Assembly (NCBI RefSeq): GCF_002159085.1
Contig: NZ_LZRU01000017.1
Span: 17,748 to 81,747, forward strand
Length of the DNA stretch: 64,000 nucleotides
Source: Thermobacillus sp. ZCTH02-B1
GTDB lineage: Bacteria; Bacillota; Bacilli; Paenibacillales; Paenibacillaceae
Direction: 5' to 3'
Below the pieces are notes generated by a model. The model made no database searches. It saw only the letters and a list, made by a program, of their open reading frames with translations, and was not told the origin of the DNA. Both the position numbers and the translations under genes were made by a program. Positions 26,734 through 35,762 of this stretch are shown here, one piece after another (position 1 is the first letter of the stretch; each line of letters starts with the position of its first letter).

Positions 26734-29220
26734 TCAGAACACGGAGATCAGATCCTTGACGTCGAACCGGATCCGAACCCGGCCATCCTCCCGGCGCCAC
26801 GGCACCTTGATCCGGGCCGTCCGCGTTTCCATGTCGCAATACCAGCCGATACCGGCCCGTTCCCACCGGACGGGGTCGAGAAAACGCGGCAGCACCGCAT
26901 CCCCCAGCCGGATTTCGGCGGGCGCGATCTCCCGGAACAGCACATCGAGGCGCAGCCTCTTCCATCCGGGATCCCAGGCGCCTTCGTGGGTGAAGGCGAT
27001 CGTCACATCCCGGTCCCTCCGGATGTCGATCGTCGTCCGCAAATATTCGCCTTGACGGTAGCGGTTCGTCACCCCGTCATCGTCGTACAGGACGAACCGC
27101 GATTCCGCCGACGGCTCGATCAGAATGTGCAATTCTTCCACCGTGTCACGGTGAAGGTTCGTCAGTTCCGGCGCCATGGGCACGATGGCTCCGCTCCGCA
27201 GGAACATCGGAATGGAACCGAGCGTCACCGGCAGCTCGACCGTCTGTCCGCCGGCATGCCGCTCCCCCGTTTCCCAATGCACCCATTCCGCCCCTTCGGG
27301 CAGATAGACCCGTCGCGTCTGCGCCCCTTTCTCCAACACGTTGGCGACCAAGAGGAACGGCCCGAACATGAAGTCGAAACTTTCCTCCCACACCCGTTCG
27401 TCATGCTGGAATTCGTACACCAGCGGCCGCATGATCGGCGATCCTTCCGTCGACGCCTCGTGAAACAGGGAGTAGAGATAGGGGACCAGTCGGTAGCGCA
27501 GCCGGATGGCGTCCCGGATGTAACGGGTGCAGGACGGATACATCCAGGGTTCGGTGACCGTGTTGTCCGTGTTGCACGAGTGAATGGAAAATCGCGGCTG
27601 GAAGATGCCGTTTTGCACCCAGCGGACGAACAGCTCCGGCTCGGGCGCCGGACCGTGGAACCCGCCGATGTCGCAGCCCTGATTGGCCACCCCGGACAGC
27701 CCCATGCCCAGGATGAGGGGAATGTTGAATTTCAGGCTCTTCCAGCTCGTGCTGTTGTCGCCCGCCCAGGTCTGCGCGTAGCGCTGGATGCCGGCGAATC
27801 CCGCCCGGCTGACCACATACGGGCGCATGCCGGGACGGGCCTCCTCCGCCACCTCGTGCGCCGTCCGGGCCATCAGGTTCGGCTGGATCGGCCGCAGCCC
27901 GCCGATCTTCTGCGTCGCGCCGTCGCCGTGGCATACGGCGTCCTCGTCGTGAATCTCGTATTCGTTGTTGTCGTTCCAGACGGACAGGATGCCGAGATCG
28001 AGCAGGGCTTCCTTCATGTGCTGCTTCCACAGGCGGCGGCCTTCCGGATTCGTGAAATCGACGAAGGACGCCATGCCGCCCCAATACCGGTCGGTCAGCG
28101 ACTTCCCGTCGCCGTCCCGCACGTAGGCGCCGGCCCGGTCGAATGCCGCATGAAGCGGATGCGTGACGAGCATGCCCGGCTTGACGTTCGGCACGATGGC
28201 CACGCCCCGCTCGGCCGCCTGCCGGATGAACGATCCGGGATCGGGGAACCGCTCCCGGTTCCAGTTGAACACGTAGCGCTTGCCGTCCCGGCCGGTCGTG
28301 TAACCGGAGGACAGGAAGAACCCGTCGCAGGGGATGCCTTCCTCGCGGCACCGGTCCAGGAACCCGAGGATCGCCTGGTCCGAATCCCGGTCGAGCTCGG
28401 TGTAGTACATGGTGGATGCCATGTATCCGAGCGAGAACTTGGGCTGCAGGACCGTCTTGCCGGTCAGATCCGTATAGCGCCGGACGACGTCCCGGATATT
28501 CGGCCCGTGGATGAAGAAGACGTCCAGCTCGCCGCCGTCCGCGCAGTAGTAGGTGTATTTGTCCCAGTATCCGCTGCGCTCGCAGCCCATGTCGAACACC
28601 GCGTCATGCGCGTTGTGGTAGAACAGGCCGGAAGCGATGCGGTTCTCGCCGTCCCACCGGATGTAGAACGGGATGTGCTTGTACAGCGGATCGGTCAGCT
28701 CGGAATCGTAGCCGATCGTGTCCACGTTGTGCATGCGCATGCGCCGGTGCCTTTTGTTGAGCGGGCCCGCTTTTTCCCCGAATCCGTAAAAACAATCCCG
28801 CTCGCCCATGCGGCTGTAGTGGTACAATCGCCCGAGACCGTCCTGCATCCACGGCTTGCCCGGCAGATCCGCATGCAGCACCCTGCCGTCCCTGTCGGTG
28901 ATGGCGATCATGAACGGATCCTTCCGCACCCGGATGCGCAGATGCTTCGTCGCCAGAACCAGCTCATCCGGCCGGTCCTCCGTTTCCACCGGGACGGGAT
29001 CGACGGTTCTCCGTTCCGGCATGACCCCGTCGAGGCGATCCGGCCAGGCGGTCAGGACGAGCGCGTAGGACGCCTCCTCCGGAAACCCGTCGCCGAACGC
29101 GCACCGCACGCGGATGATGTCGTCGGTCAGCAGATAAAGGCGGAACCGGGCGGCGTCCGTCAGCAGATCGAGATGGCGGACGTGATTTTCGTACCCGATC
29201 AATCTGCGGCAGACCTTCAC
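26734..29220 (-). CDS. GH31 glycosidase (alpha-glucosidase/alpha-xylosidase type)
   Basis: An 828-residue family 31 retaining alpha-glycosidase without signal peptide, hence cytosolic. The catalytic nucleophile lies in SVWNDNNEYEIHDED (the family WNDMNEP block, with an unusual NNEYE wording), preceded by GMASFVDFTNPEGR; the acid/base is probably in WAGDNSTSWKSLK. Start GTG 29220 overlaps the GH105 stop by 4 bp (GTGA); the open frame extends beyond but inside that gene. It should trim a terminal alpha-linked sugar from the oligosaccharide imported by the neighbouring transporter. Exact linkage is unknown. Confidence 0.9.
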   Translation of the reverse strand: MKVCRRLIGYENHVRHLDLLTDAARFRLYLLTDDIIRVRCAFGDGFPEEASYALVLTAWPDRLDGVMPERRTVDPVPVETEDRPDELVLATKHLRIRVRKDPFMIAITDRDGRVLHADLPGKPWMQDGLGRLYHYSRMGERDCFYGFGEKAGPLNKRHRRMRMHNVDTIGYDSELTDPLYKHIPFYIRWDGENRIASGLFYHNAHDAVFDMGCERSGYWDKYTYYCADGGELDVFFIHGPNIRDVVRRYTDLTGKTVLQPKFSLGYMASTMYYTELDRDSDQAILGFLDRCREEGIPCDGFFLSSGYTTGRDGKRYVFNWNRERFPDPGSFIRQAAERGVAIVPNVKPGMLVTHPLHAAFDRAGAYVRDGDGKSLTDRYWGGMASFVDFTNPEGRRLWKQHMKEALLDLGILSVWNDNNEYEIHDEDAVCHGDGATQKIGGLRPIQPNLMARTAHEVAEEARPGMRPYVVSRAGFAGIQRYAQTWAGDNSTSWKSLKFNIPLILGMGLSGVANQGCDIGGFHGPAPEPELFVRWVQNGIFQPRFSIHSCNTDNTVTEPWMYPSCTRYIRDAIRLRYRLVPYLYSLFHEASTEGSPIMRPLVYEFQHDERVWEESFDFMFGPFLLVANVLEKGAQTRRVYLPEGAEWVHWETGERHAGGQTVELPVTLGSIPMFLRSGAIVPMAPELTNLHRDTVEELHILIEPSAESRFVLYDDDGVTNRYRQGEYLRTTIDIRRDRDVTIAFTHEGAWDPGWKRLRLDVLFREIAPAEIRLGDAVLPRFLDPVRWERAGIGWYCDMETRTARIKVPWRREDGRVRIRFDVKDLISVF

Positions 29221-30335
29221 GGCTTCCCGCCCCCTTCCCGCGACGGCGCGGCCTGCCGTTCCGCGGCGTCGGCATGGCGAAGCCCTTCGATCAGGACCAG
29301 CAGCGCGAGCGCCTGCCCGTAGGTCATCGGCGAGATCGGAATCTCCTTGTAGAATTGAACGTCGGGACCGACCGGCGTCCCGTAGGACACCTCCCGCACG
29401 ATGCCGGATTCGTCGATCCGGTCCAGCACCGCCCGCAGCGCCTTCCGTCCGACGGGCAGGAATTCCTCCGGGAGATAGCCCAGGCGTACGCCCTTCAGGA
29501 TCCCGTAAGCGAAGGCCGCGGTGCACGACGTTTCCTTGTAGGACGACGGATCGTCCAGCACCGTGTGCCACATGCCGTCCTCCGCCTGGAGGGAGGCCAG
29601 CGCCCGCACCTGGCCGCGGAACGTGTCCAGCAGGTAGTCCCGGACGGCCGGTCCCGGTTCGACGATATCGAGAAACTCGACGACGCCGGCCGTGTACCAG
29701 CCGTTGCCGCGTCCCCACCGCACGGCCCCGTAATTGTGGCGTCCGTTGAAATCCCATCCGTGGAAAAACAGACCGGTGCGGCGGTCATGGAGATATTTGA
29801 TGTGCACGAGGAACTGCCTGACGGCTTCCTCGACATAGTCCGGGCGGCCGAAGGCGACGCCCGCCTTCGCGAGGAAGAGGACGGTCATGAACAGCGTGTC
29901 GATCAGCATCTGCCCGTCGTTCGGATCGCCGGTGATCATGTGCTGGAACGCGCCGTCCCCCGTCCGGATCAGGCCGGACACGGGGTCCATGATCCAGCGG
30001 CTCCAGTCCTCGCACACGTGGAGGAAATCCTCCCGGCCCGTCTTGAGCCCCAGGCGGATCAGCGTCAGCAGCGGGGAACAGGTGTTGACGTTCCGCTCCG
30101 GCAGTCCTTCCCGGATCCGGGCGTCGTACCAGTCCAGCAGGAACCGCAGCGCGTCCGGATCCCCGGTATGCTCGAAATATTGATACAGCCCGTAGAGTCC
30201 GACTCCCTGCGGCCACTCCCAAAGGTGAATGTCGATCAGCCCGATGGGGTAGATCTCCCGCATCCCTTCGTTCTTCATCGTCTTCATCGCGCCGGATACC
30301 CGGCGGATGGCGTCAAGCAGCATTTCGCGGTTCAT
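29217..30335 (-). CDS. GH105 unsaturated glycuronyl hydrolase (YteR/YesR-like)
   Basis: A 372-residue (alpha/alpha)6-barrel enzyme that hydrates and releases the unsaturated uronic acid left at the non-reducing end after polysaccharide lyase cleavage, classically on rhamnogalacturonan. Family stretches: GLYGLYQYFEHTGDP, WGRGNGWYTAGVVEFL and the Trp/Asp-rich HGWDFNGRHNYGAVRW. ATG 30335 overlaps the previous gene's stop (ATGA) and has GAGAGGGGGA upstream; the open frame starts 17 codons earlier. Its presence marks the operon as dealing with lyase-derived oligouronides. Confidence 0.9.
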   Translation of the reverse strand: MNREMLLDAIRRVSGAMKTMKNEGMREIYPIGLIDIHLWEWPQGVGLYGLYQYFEHTGDPDALRFLLDWYDARIREGLPERNVNTCSPLLTLIRLGLKTGREDFLHVCEDWSRWIMDPVSGLIRTGDGAFQHMITGDPNDGQMLIDTLFMTVLFLAKAGVAFGRPDYVEEAVRQFLVHIKYLHDRRTGLFFHGWDFNGRHNYGAVRWGRGNGWYTAGVVEFLDIVEPGPAVRDYLLDTFRGQVRALASLQAEDGMWHTVLDDPSSYKETSCTAAFAYGILKGVRLGYLPEEFLPVGRKALRAVLDRIDESGIVREVSYGTPVGPDVQFYKEIPISPMTYGQALALLVLIEGLRHADAAERQAAPSREGGGKP

Positions 30336-32878
30336 TCGCCGGCCGTCCCCCTCTCCCTGATCGTCAGAACGCCCCGCACGCCGCATCCTTCGGCGAACGC
30401 CGGCCGTCCGTTCACGGTCAGCGGCGCGTGCCGATCCATCGCGACGGTTCCGTATGCGGGATCCGTGAGCCGTACGCGTTGTTCATCCGCGGACGCATCC
30501 AGCGGCATGCGCGTCATCGCATCCGCGAACGCTTCGAACGTGCCGAATTCCAGGCGGTCGGATGCCCGGACGATCCAGATATTGCGCCTTCCCGGCGAGA
30601 CGAGCTCGCGATCCCGGTTCGGCCCGCGGCCGGTCATGCCGAGCCCGTTCAAGGCGAATACGGCGGCCCAGGCCTCATCGCCGAAGGAGGCGAACATCCA
30701 GTTCCCCCGCCGTTCCACCCGGGTGAACGCGGGAACCGGGAAATAGGCGTGCGTATAATCCGCGTCGTGGCCGGGATCGATGTCGAACATGAGCACGGCC
30801 AGCCCCTTGTATTGTCCGACCTTCGGCAGGCAGCCGTTGCCCGCCCAGAACGAGGGCCGTCCGTAACCGAACGGATGCAGCTCGCCCGGATGGTTCACCC
30901 AGATCTGGGCTTCCGGCGAGAACGCGAGATGCTGCACATGCTCCTGGTAGCCCGCCGCTCCCGGCCGGAAATCGGATACGCTGCTCAGGACGAACGTGCG
31001 GGTGCGGTAGTGGACCAGCCGCGCGTAGCCGCCCTTGCCCTGCTCGAGCCGGAACTCCAGCTCTTCCCGCAGCCCGATCCGCAGCCGCGGGGCGTACTCG
31101 CGCGGCGGCTCGTAATCCGACAGATAGAACGGAACGTTGTACGAATGGCAGTTGACACAGCCCGCTCCGTATGCGGCCCAGATCAGGGACGTCGTGCCGG
31201 CCGCGCGATGGCCCATCAGTTCCTTCTCGTAGCTTCGCCCGAAGGTGGACGCGAGCATCCCTCCGTGCGCCTCCGCCGTCATGTAGTGAAACAGCAGGTC
31301 CAGCGCCTGCTTCGCCTTCTCCCGGAGCTCCGGGTTTTCCGCGAGGTCGTGGAGGTGCACCAGCCCGAGCACGTCGATCGGTATATAGGCGCTCGAGTTC
31401 CATTCCGCAAGCCCTTCCGCGAAGAAACGGTCGAACCAGGCCCGGAGCAGCCGTTCGGCCTTCCCGCGCCGCTCGGCGCCGGTTTCCCCGCTGTTCGTGA
31501 ACAGGTCGTCCGGGAATAGCTGCCCGGCCAGAAGCTGGCAGGTGTGGAACAGCAGGGCGTGGTTCTCGCTGAAGAACCACATGACATCGTCGCCCGGCTC
31601 GTCGATCCAGTACCGGAAGCCGAGGACGGCTTCCTTGATCGCGGCCCAGAACGCCTCGTCGAACAGGCCGCTGTCGCGGTAGTCCCGCCAGAGCCTGAAC
31701 AGCGCCACCAGGTAAAAATCCGCGCAATCGTGCCGTTCCCGGATGCCCCCCAGCCCCTCCAAAATCAACTCCCTGCATCGCGCCGGCGACTCGCCCGCGG
31801 CCAGCCGGGCCATCGCCGTATGGATGTTCGGGCTTCCGTAGCGGGCCACGCAGGACAGCGCGATCCGCTTGCGCTCCTTCACGCTCAACCGCCCGCTGTC
31901 TTCGGGCTGGAAGCTGCCGTCGTAGAGCTCGATGCCGATGCGCCGCTGAACGGTGATGTCCCCGACGTCCGCCTCCAGGATGAAATACTGGTAGCGCGTT
32001 CCCCAATCCCGCGTATGGCCGAGGACCAGATGCCGCTCGCCGGGAAGCAGGGTCCGCCGGAGCGGCTCTTCCGGATCGCGGGGAACGCTCGGAAAATCCG
32101 ACCGGGTGCGGACGCGGAAGGTAACGGGTTCGTCCAGGGCACGTTCGAACTCGAGCCGCACCTCGCCGTCGGTCGCGTGGTTGGCCGGGAAGTACGCCGT
32201 TTCCAGCGCCTCCTCGAGCCGCAGCACGGCCTCCGCCGCCGCTTCGTCCGCGACGGGAAGAAGAAGCTCGAGCTCTTCCGGACCCGCGTACTCCAGCGTA
32301 AAATGGTACAGCGTATCGCGTTCCGCCAGGTCCTCGTGGCAGACGACGAACGTGTTGTCCCCGGCCAGCAGTTCGACTTCGATCTCCAGCTTCTGCTCGA
32401 TGTTCCGGGTGAAGGGCGCAAAATCGCAGACCATCCCGCCGTTCACCCACAGCGTGACGCTTCCGCACGTCCCCAGCACGAAGACCGCCCGGTGTGCGGC
32501 CGGGCTGCGGACGACCGTGTAGCCGTAACGCTTGAGATGGGTCGGAACATAGTAGAATCCGGATTCCTCCACCCGCGGATTCCCCCAGGGAAAATAGACG
32601 TTCCACACCGCTTCCTTCCCCCACAGCGACACGCGCTCGCCGGGCAGCGGCGCCTTGCGGACCGGAAGCTCCGGCTTCGCCGCGCGCCGCCGTTCCACGA
32701 ATTCCCTGCGGCACGGATTCTCGTGGATGGAGAACCCCCGAATCAGCCAATCGTTGACATCGCCTTCCATCGTGACGGGAACAAAACGTTCGTTCCGGGT
32801 CAGCACGCCGGTCATCAGCCAGCGGTTGATCACCTGCCGGCCCAATGCGAGCGGGCGGTATCGGAGCACGGCGCTCAT
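30332..32878 (-). CDS. Large unrecognised protein in an oligouronide operon
   Basis: An 848-residue soluble protein that I could not assign. There is no signal peptide. The N-terminal about 350 residues are beta-rich with a jelly-roll feel (NVYFPWGNPRVEESGFYYVP, GSVTLWVNGGMVCDFAP, typical of sugar-binding modules that carry a small domain sensing a substrate). The middle (about 350-640) is helical and resembles an (alpha/alpha)-toroid: DVMWFFSENHALLFHTCQLL, LAEWNSSAYIPIDVLGLVHL, YGAGCVNCHSYNVPFYLSDY. The C-terminus is again beta-rich. This order recalls polysaccharide lyases/heparinase-like or family-GH toroid enzymes; WFFSENHALLFH and the His/Asn/Tyr-rich blocks are candidate active-site segments. 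ATG 32878 has GGGAGGTG and overlaps the AraC gene (ATGA). Confidence 0.75.
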   Translation of the reverse strand: MSAVLRYRPLALGRQVINRWLMTGVLTRNERFVPVTMEGDVNDWLIRGFSIHENPCRREFVERRRAAKPELPVRKAPLPGERVSLWGKEAVWNVYFPWGNPRVEESGFYYVPTHLKRYGYTVVRSPAAHRAVFVLGTCGSVTLWVNGGMVCDFAPFTRNIEQKLEIEVELLAGDNTFVVCHEDLAERDTLYHFTLEYAGPEELELLLPVADEAAAEAVLRLEEALETAYFPANHATDGEVRLEFERALDEPVTFRVRTRSDFPSVPRDPEEPLRRTLLPGERHLVLGHTRDWGTRYQYFILEADVGDITVQRRIGIELYDGSFQPEDSGRLSVKERKRIALSCVARYGSPNIHTAMARLAAGESPARCRELILEGLGGIRERHDCADFYLVALFRLWRDYRDSGLFDEAFWAAIKEAVLGFRYWIDEPGDDVMWFFSENHALLFHTCQLLAGQLFPDDLFTNSGETGAERRGKAERLLRAWFDRFFAEGLAEWNSSAYIPIDVLGLVHLHDLAENPELREKAKQALDLLFHYMTAEAHGGMLASTFGRSYEKELMGHRAAGTTSLIWAAYGAGCVNCHSYNVPFYLSDYEPPREYAPRLRIGLREELEFRLEQGKGGYARLVHYRTRTFVLSSVSDFRPGAAGYQEHVQHLAFSPEAQIWVNHPGELHPFGYGRPSFWAGNGCLPKVGQYKGLAVLMFDIDPGHDADYTHAYFPVPAFTRVERRGNWMFASFGDEAWAAVFALNGLGMTGRGPNRDRELVSPGRRNIWIVRASDRLEFGTFEAFADAMTRMPLDASADEQRVRLTDPAYGTVAMDRHAPLTVNGRPAFAEGCGVRGVLTIRERGTAGE

Positions 32879-33774
32879 CTGGACACCTCCCGACCGGAAT
32901 CCGGAACCTTGCCGGCGGCCCGGGCCTGCTGCCGGTATTGGCGCGGAGATACGCCGGTCATCAGCTTGAACATGCGGCTGAAATGCATCGGATAGCCGAA
33001 CCCGAGACGCTCCGACAGCGCCTCGACCGGCTCGTCGGTCAGCCACAGAAGCTTCTTGGCCTCGTTGATTCGCCGGCGCAGGATGTACTGGCGGATGGAC
33101 ATGCCCGTCACTTCCTTGAAGCAATGGCAAATGTAATATTTGTTGAGATGCGCGTGGGCTTCCAGCATGTCCAGGGAGACGGGGCTCCGGTAATGCTCGT
33201 CCAGATACGCGAGAATCTCGCGCACGATGCGCTCCTTCCGGGTCGGGGCGACCGCCGCCGGCAGCGAACCGCTCCGCTCCGTTTTCCTCAAGATCCGGAT
33301 CAGGAGCTGCGCGGCCATGCTTTGCAGCATCCACTCGTATCCGGCCGCCTTCTCCTGCTGCTCGCGCAGCATCTCCCGGAAGACGCGCTCGATCTCCGCG
33401 GCTTCCTCTTCGTCCCAATGAACCAGGAGTCCGTTCGGATTCGCGAAGAGCCGCATGAGCTGCCGGTGCCAGTCCGCTCCGACCATCTCGCGCACGTAAT
33501 CCGCGGAAAAATTCATGTAGCTCCGGATGTACGGCACGTCCCTGGAGGGGTTCGGCCGGTGGAGCACGTCTCCCCTGAACAACAGCATGTCGCCGGGTGA
33601 CAATACATAAATTTCGCGGTTGATGATAAAATGGGCTTGTCCTTCGTGAAAGAAATAAATCTCGAATCCGTCATGCGTATGAAACGGCCAGTTGTCCTGC
33701 CATTCCGTCACGCGGTGGCGGATGTAGATCCGCTCCCGTTCGATCGCGCGATTGGTGATGGAATGGGATTCCAC
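32875..33774 (-). CDS. AraC-family transcriptional regulator
   Basis: A 299-residue regulator: cupin-like sensor (HTHDGFEIYFFHEGQAHFII, LSPGDMLLFRGDVLHRP) and a C-terminal double helix-turn-helix (AHLNKYYICHCFKEVTGMSI, EALSERLGFGYPMHFSRMFK). GTG 33774 is chosen on length and conservation; no strong ribosome site supports it, and the frame is open to 33927. First gene of the minus-strand operon; its stop overlaps the next start. It probably activates the operon in response to an oligosaccharide-derived sugar. Confidence 0.88.
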   Translation of the reverse strand: MESHSITNRAIERERIYIRHRVTEWQDNWPFHTHDGFEIYFFHEGQAHFIINREIYVLSPGDMLLFRGDVLHRPNPSRDVPYIRSYMNFSADYVREMVGADWHRQLMRLFANPNGLLVHWDEEEAAEIERVFREMLREQQEKAAGYEWMLQSMAAQLLIRILRKTERSGSLPAAVAPTRKERIVREILAYLDEHYRSPVSLDMLEAHAHLNKYYICHCFKEVTGMSIRQYILRRRINEAKKLLWLTDEPVEALSERLGFGYPMHFSRMFKLMTGVSPRQYRQQARAAGKVPDSGREVSR

Positions 33775-33807
33775 ATACACGGCTGGCTGCACCTCGCGAC
33801 CACAAGA

Positions 33808-33822
33808 TTGGAAACGCTTACC
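33808..33822. promoter_or_regulatory. cre-like catabolite repression site
   Basis: TTGGAAACGCTTACC fits the CcpA operator pattern WTGNAANCGNWNNCW at all but the last fixed position. It lies between the divergent AraC-regulator and sensor-kinase genes, where CcpA control of both carbohydrate operons would be expected. Confidence 0.6.
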
Positions 33823-33956
33823 CGGACATCGGCGGTCCGCACGGACGGAACACCGAAGGAGGATTGATCCCATCATAGCACAGGCCGCGCGTTCTGAACC
33901 GCCCAAAAGTTGTCTTGCATTTAACAAAACTTGCGCCCGGAACGGATGGTGGTGCG

Positions 33957-35762
33957 ATGGTCTACAAACTGAGAACGCGGATGGCGATCACTTTTTCCCT
34001 CATCATGATCGTGCCGTTCGTCATGATGGTGCTTATCTTCTCGGAGCAATCGAAGCAGAACGTGCAGCAGGTGCTCATCTCCTCCTCGGCCCAGACCCTG
34101 AATCAGTACAACACCTTCATGAACCTGCTCAGCCAGCAGATTGAAGACGCGGCGCTGCAGGTCATGGGGAGCAATCTGACGCAGGAATGGATCGAGCACC
34201 GCAGCTCGAACGCCTACAGCCGGATCGAGAAATATCTCATGAACGCGAGGCTGAAAGACTATCTGACCTCGATCACGCTCAGCCATTCCAACATCGTCTC
34301 CATGGCCGTCTTCTATGAGGACGGTTTCGCCGTGAGCAACGACTCCGTCTACGAGCTGGTATCCTACGGAAATTTCGGATGGGTGGATCTGGTCAGGGAG
34401 CAGGGGGCGGTCTGGCTGCCTTCCCATCTGGATCCGTATCAGGCGCAATTTTTGCATACCCAGCCCGTCAACAGCCTGCTCTTCCCGCTGGTGAATCTGC
34501 GGACGTTCGAAGTCGTGGGCGCCATCAAGGTCAATTTTCTGACTTCGCTGATCAAGGAGCCGCTCAGCGCGATCAAGATCGGGGAGACGGACTCGGTTGA
34601 ACTGATCGGACCGGACGGAAGATCCGTCATCTCCGCATCGGCGGATCTGGCATGGCTGGGCGGCGAGCTGCTCGGCGAAATCAAGAACAGCCCGCGGTCC
34701 GAAGGCGCGATCCGGACGGAGGAGAACGGCCGGAACGTGCTCGTCTTCTATAACCGGCTTCCCGGCCAGAACTGGATCGTCGTCGGCAAAATACTGGAGA
34801 AAGAGCTGTTCCGCAGCATCGTGTCCACGCGGCAGCTCATGTTCGGGATCGGCGCGCTTCTCCTGTTCATGACCGTGCTGACGGCGTTCTGGATCTCGTC
34901 GGGCATCGCGCGTCCGCTCAGCCGGCTCGCGCAGGCGATGCGCCTGGTGGAGCAGGGCGTGTTCACGACCGTGGAGCAGCTGCAAGAGCCCCGCGGCGGA
35001 GAAGTCGGCTACGTGATCCGGACGTTCAAGCGGATGGCCCGCACCCTGAATCAGTTGATCAACGAGGAATACAAGGCCAATCTCCGGCGCAAACACGCCG
35101 AGTACAAGGCGCTGCTCATGCAGATCAATCCGCATTTCCTGTACAATACGCTCGAAGTGGTCAGCGGACTGGCGGCACGCGGGAAGCATGGGCAGGTGCT
35201 GGACGTCGTGGAAGCGCTGGGCATGATGCTGCGGTACTCGCTGAAGCTCGGCGAGGAAACCGCACCGCTCAGGGACGACATCCGCAACCTCCGGCATTAC
35301 GCGTTCATCATGGAGACGCGGTTCGGCGACCGGCTGCAGATCCGGATCGACGAAGACCCTGCGGCGAGCGACGTCCGCGTGCTCAAGTTCATGCTGCAGC
35401 CGATCGTCGAGAACGCGGTGAAGTTCAGCGTCGAGCACGCCAATCCGGCCGTGGTGGACATCCTGACCCGGAGGGAAGGCGACGACGTCCGGATCTCGAT
35501 CCGGGATAACGGAAAGGGAATGGATGCGGATCAGATCGCGAGAATCGGACAGGCGGCAACCGGAACGGACAGCGTCTACGACGTCATCGATTCCGGGGGC
35601 AGCAAGATCGGCCTGGCCAATGTGCTGGCCAGATGCCGGCTGCATTACGGAGACCTGTTCCGGTTCGACATCCGGTCCGCCCCCGGAGAAGGCACGACCA
35701 TGACACTCATCATACCGGCAGACGGGGTGACGGACGATGTTCAAAGTGCTGATCGTGGATGA
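33957..35762 (+). CDS. Sensor histidine kinase, YesM-type
   Basis: A 601-residue membrane kinase: N-terminal helix (MAITFSLIMIVPFVMMVLIF), an extracellular sensor (about residues 35-285), a second helix (LMFGIGALLLFMTVLTAFWI), HAMP (ARPLSRLAQAM), and the His_kinase block LLMQINPHFLYNTLEVVSGL in which the His is phosphorylated, followed by an ATPase domain (LQPIVENAVKFS, DNGKGM). The kinase senses an extracellular cue, probably oligosaccharide or a bound receptor, and overlaps the response regulator by 26 bp. ATG 33957 begins MVYKLRTRM; the open frame starts 14 codons earlier. Confidence 0.93.
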   Translation: MVYKLRTRMAITFSLIMIVPFVMMVLIFSEQSKQNVQQVLISSSAQTLNQYNTFMNLLSQQIEDAALQVMGSNLTQEWIEHRSSNAYSRIEKYLMNARLKDYLTSITLSHSNIVSMAVFYEDGFAVSNDSVYELVSYGNFGWVDLVREQGAVWLPSHLDPYQAQFLHTQPVNSLLFPLVNLRTFEVVGAIKVNFLTSLIKEPLSAIKIGETDSVELIGPDGRSVISASADLAWLGGELLGEIKNSPRSEGAIRTEENGRNVLVFYNRLPGQNWIVVGKILEKELFRSIVSTRQLMFGIGALLLFMTVLTAFWISSGIARPLSRLAQAMRLVEQGVFTTVEQLQEPRGGEVGYVIRTFKRMARTLNQLINEEYKANLRRKHAEYKALLMQINPHFLYNTLEVVSGLAARGKHGQVLDVVEALGMMLRYSLKLGEETAPLRDDIRNLRHYAFIMETRFGDRLQIRIDEDPAASDVRVLKFMLQPIVENAVKFSVEHANPAVVDILTRREGDDVRISIRDNGKGMDADQIARIGQAATGTDSVYDVIDSGGSKIGLANVLARCRLHYGDLFRFDIRSAPGEGTTMTLIIPADGVTDDVQSADRG

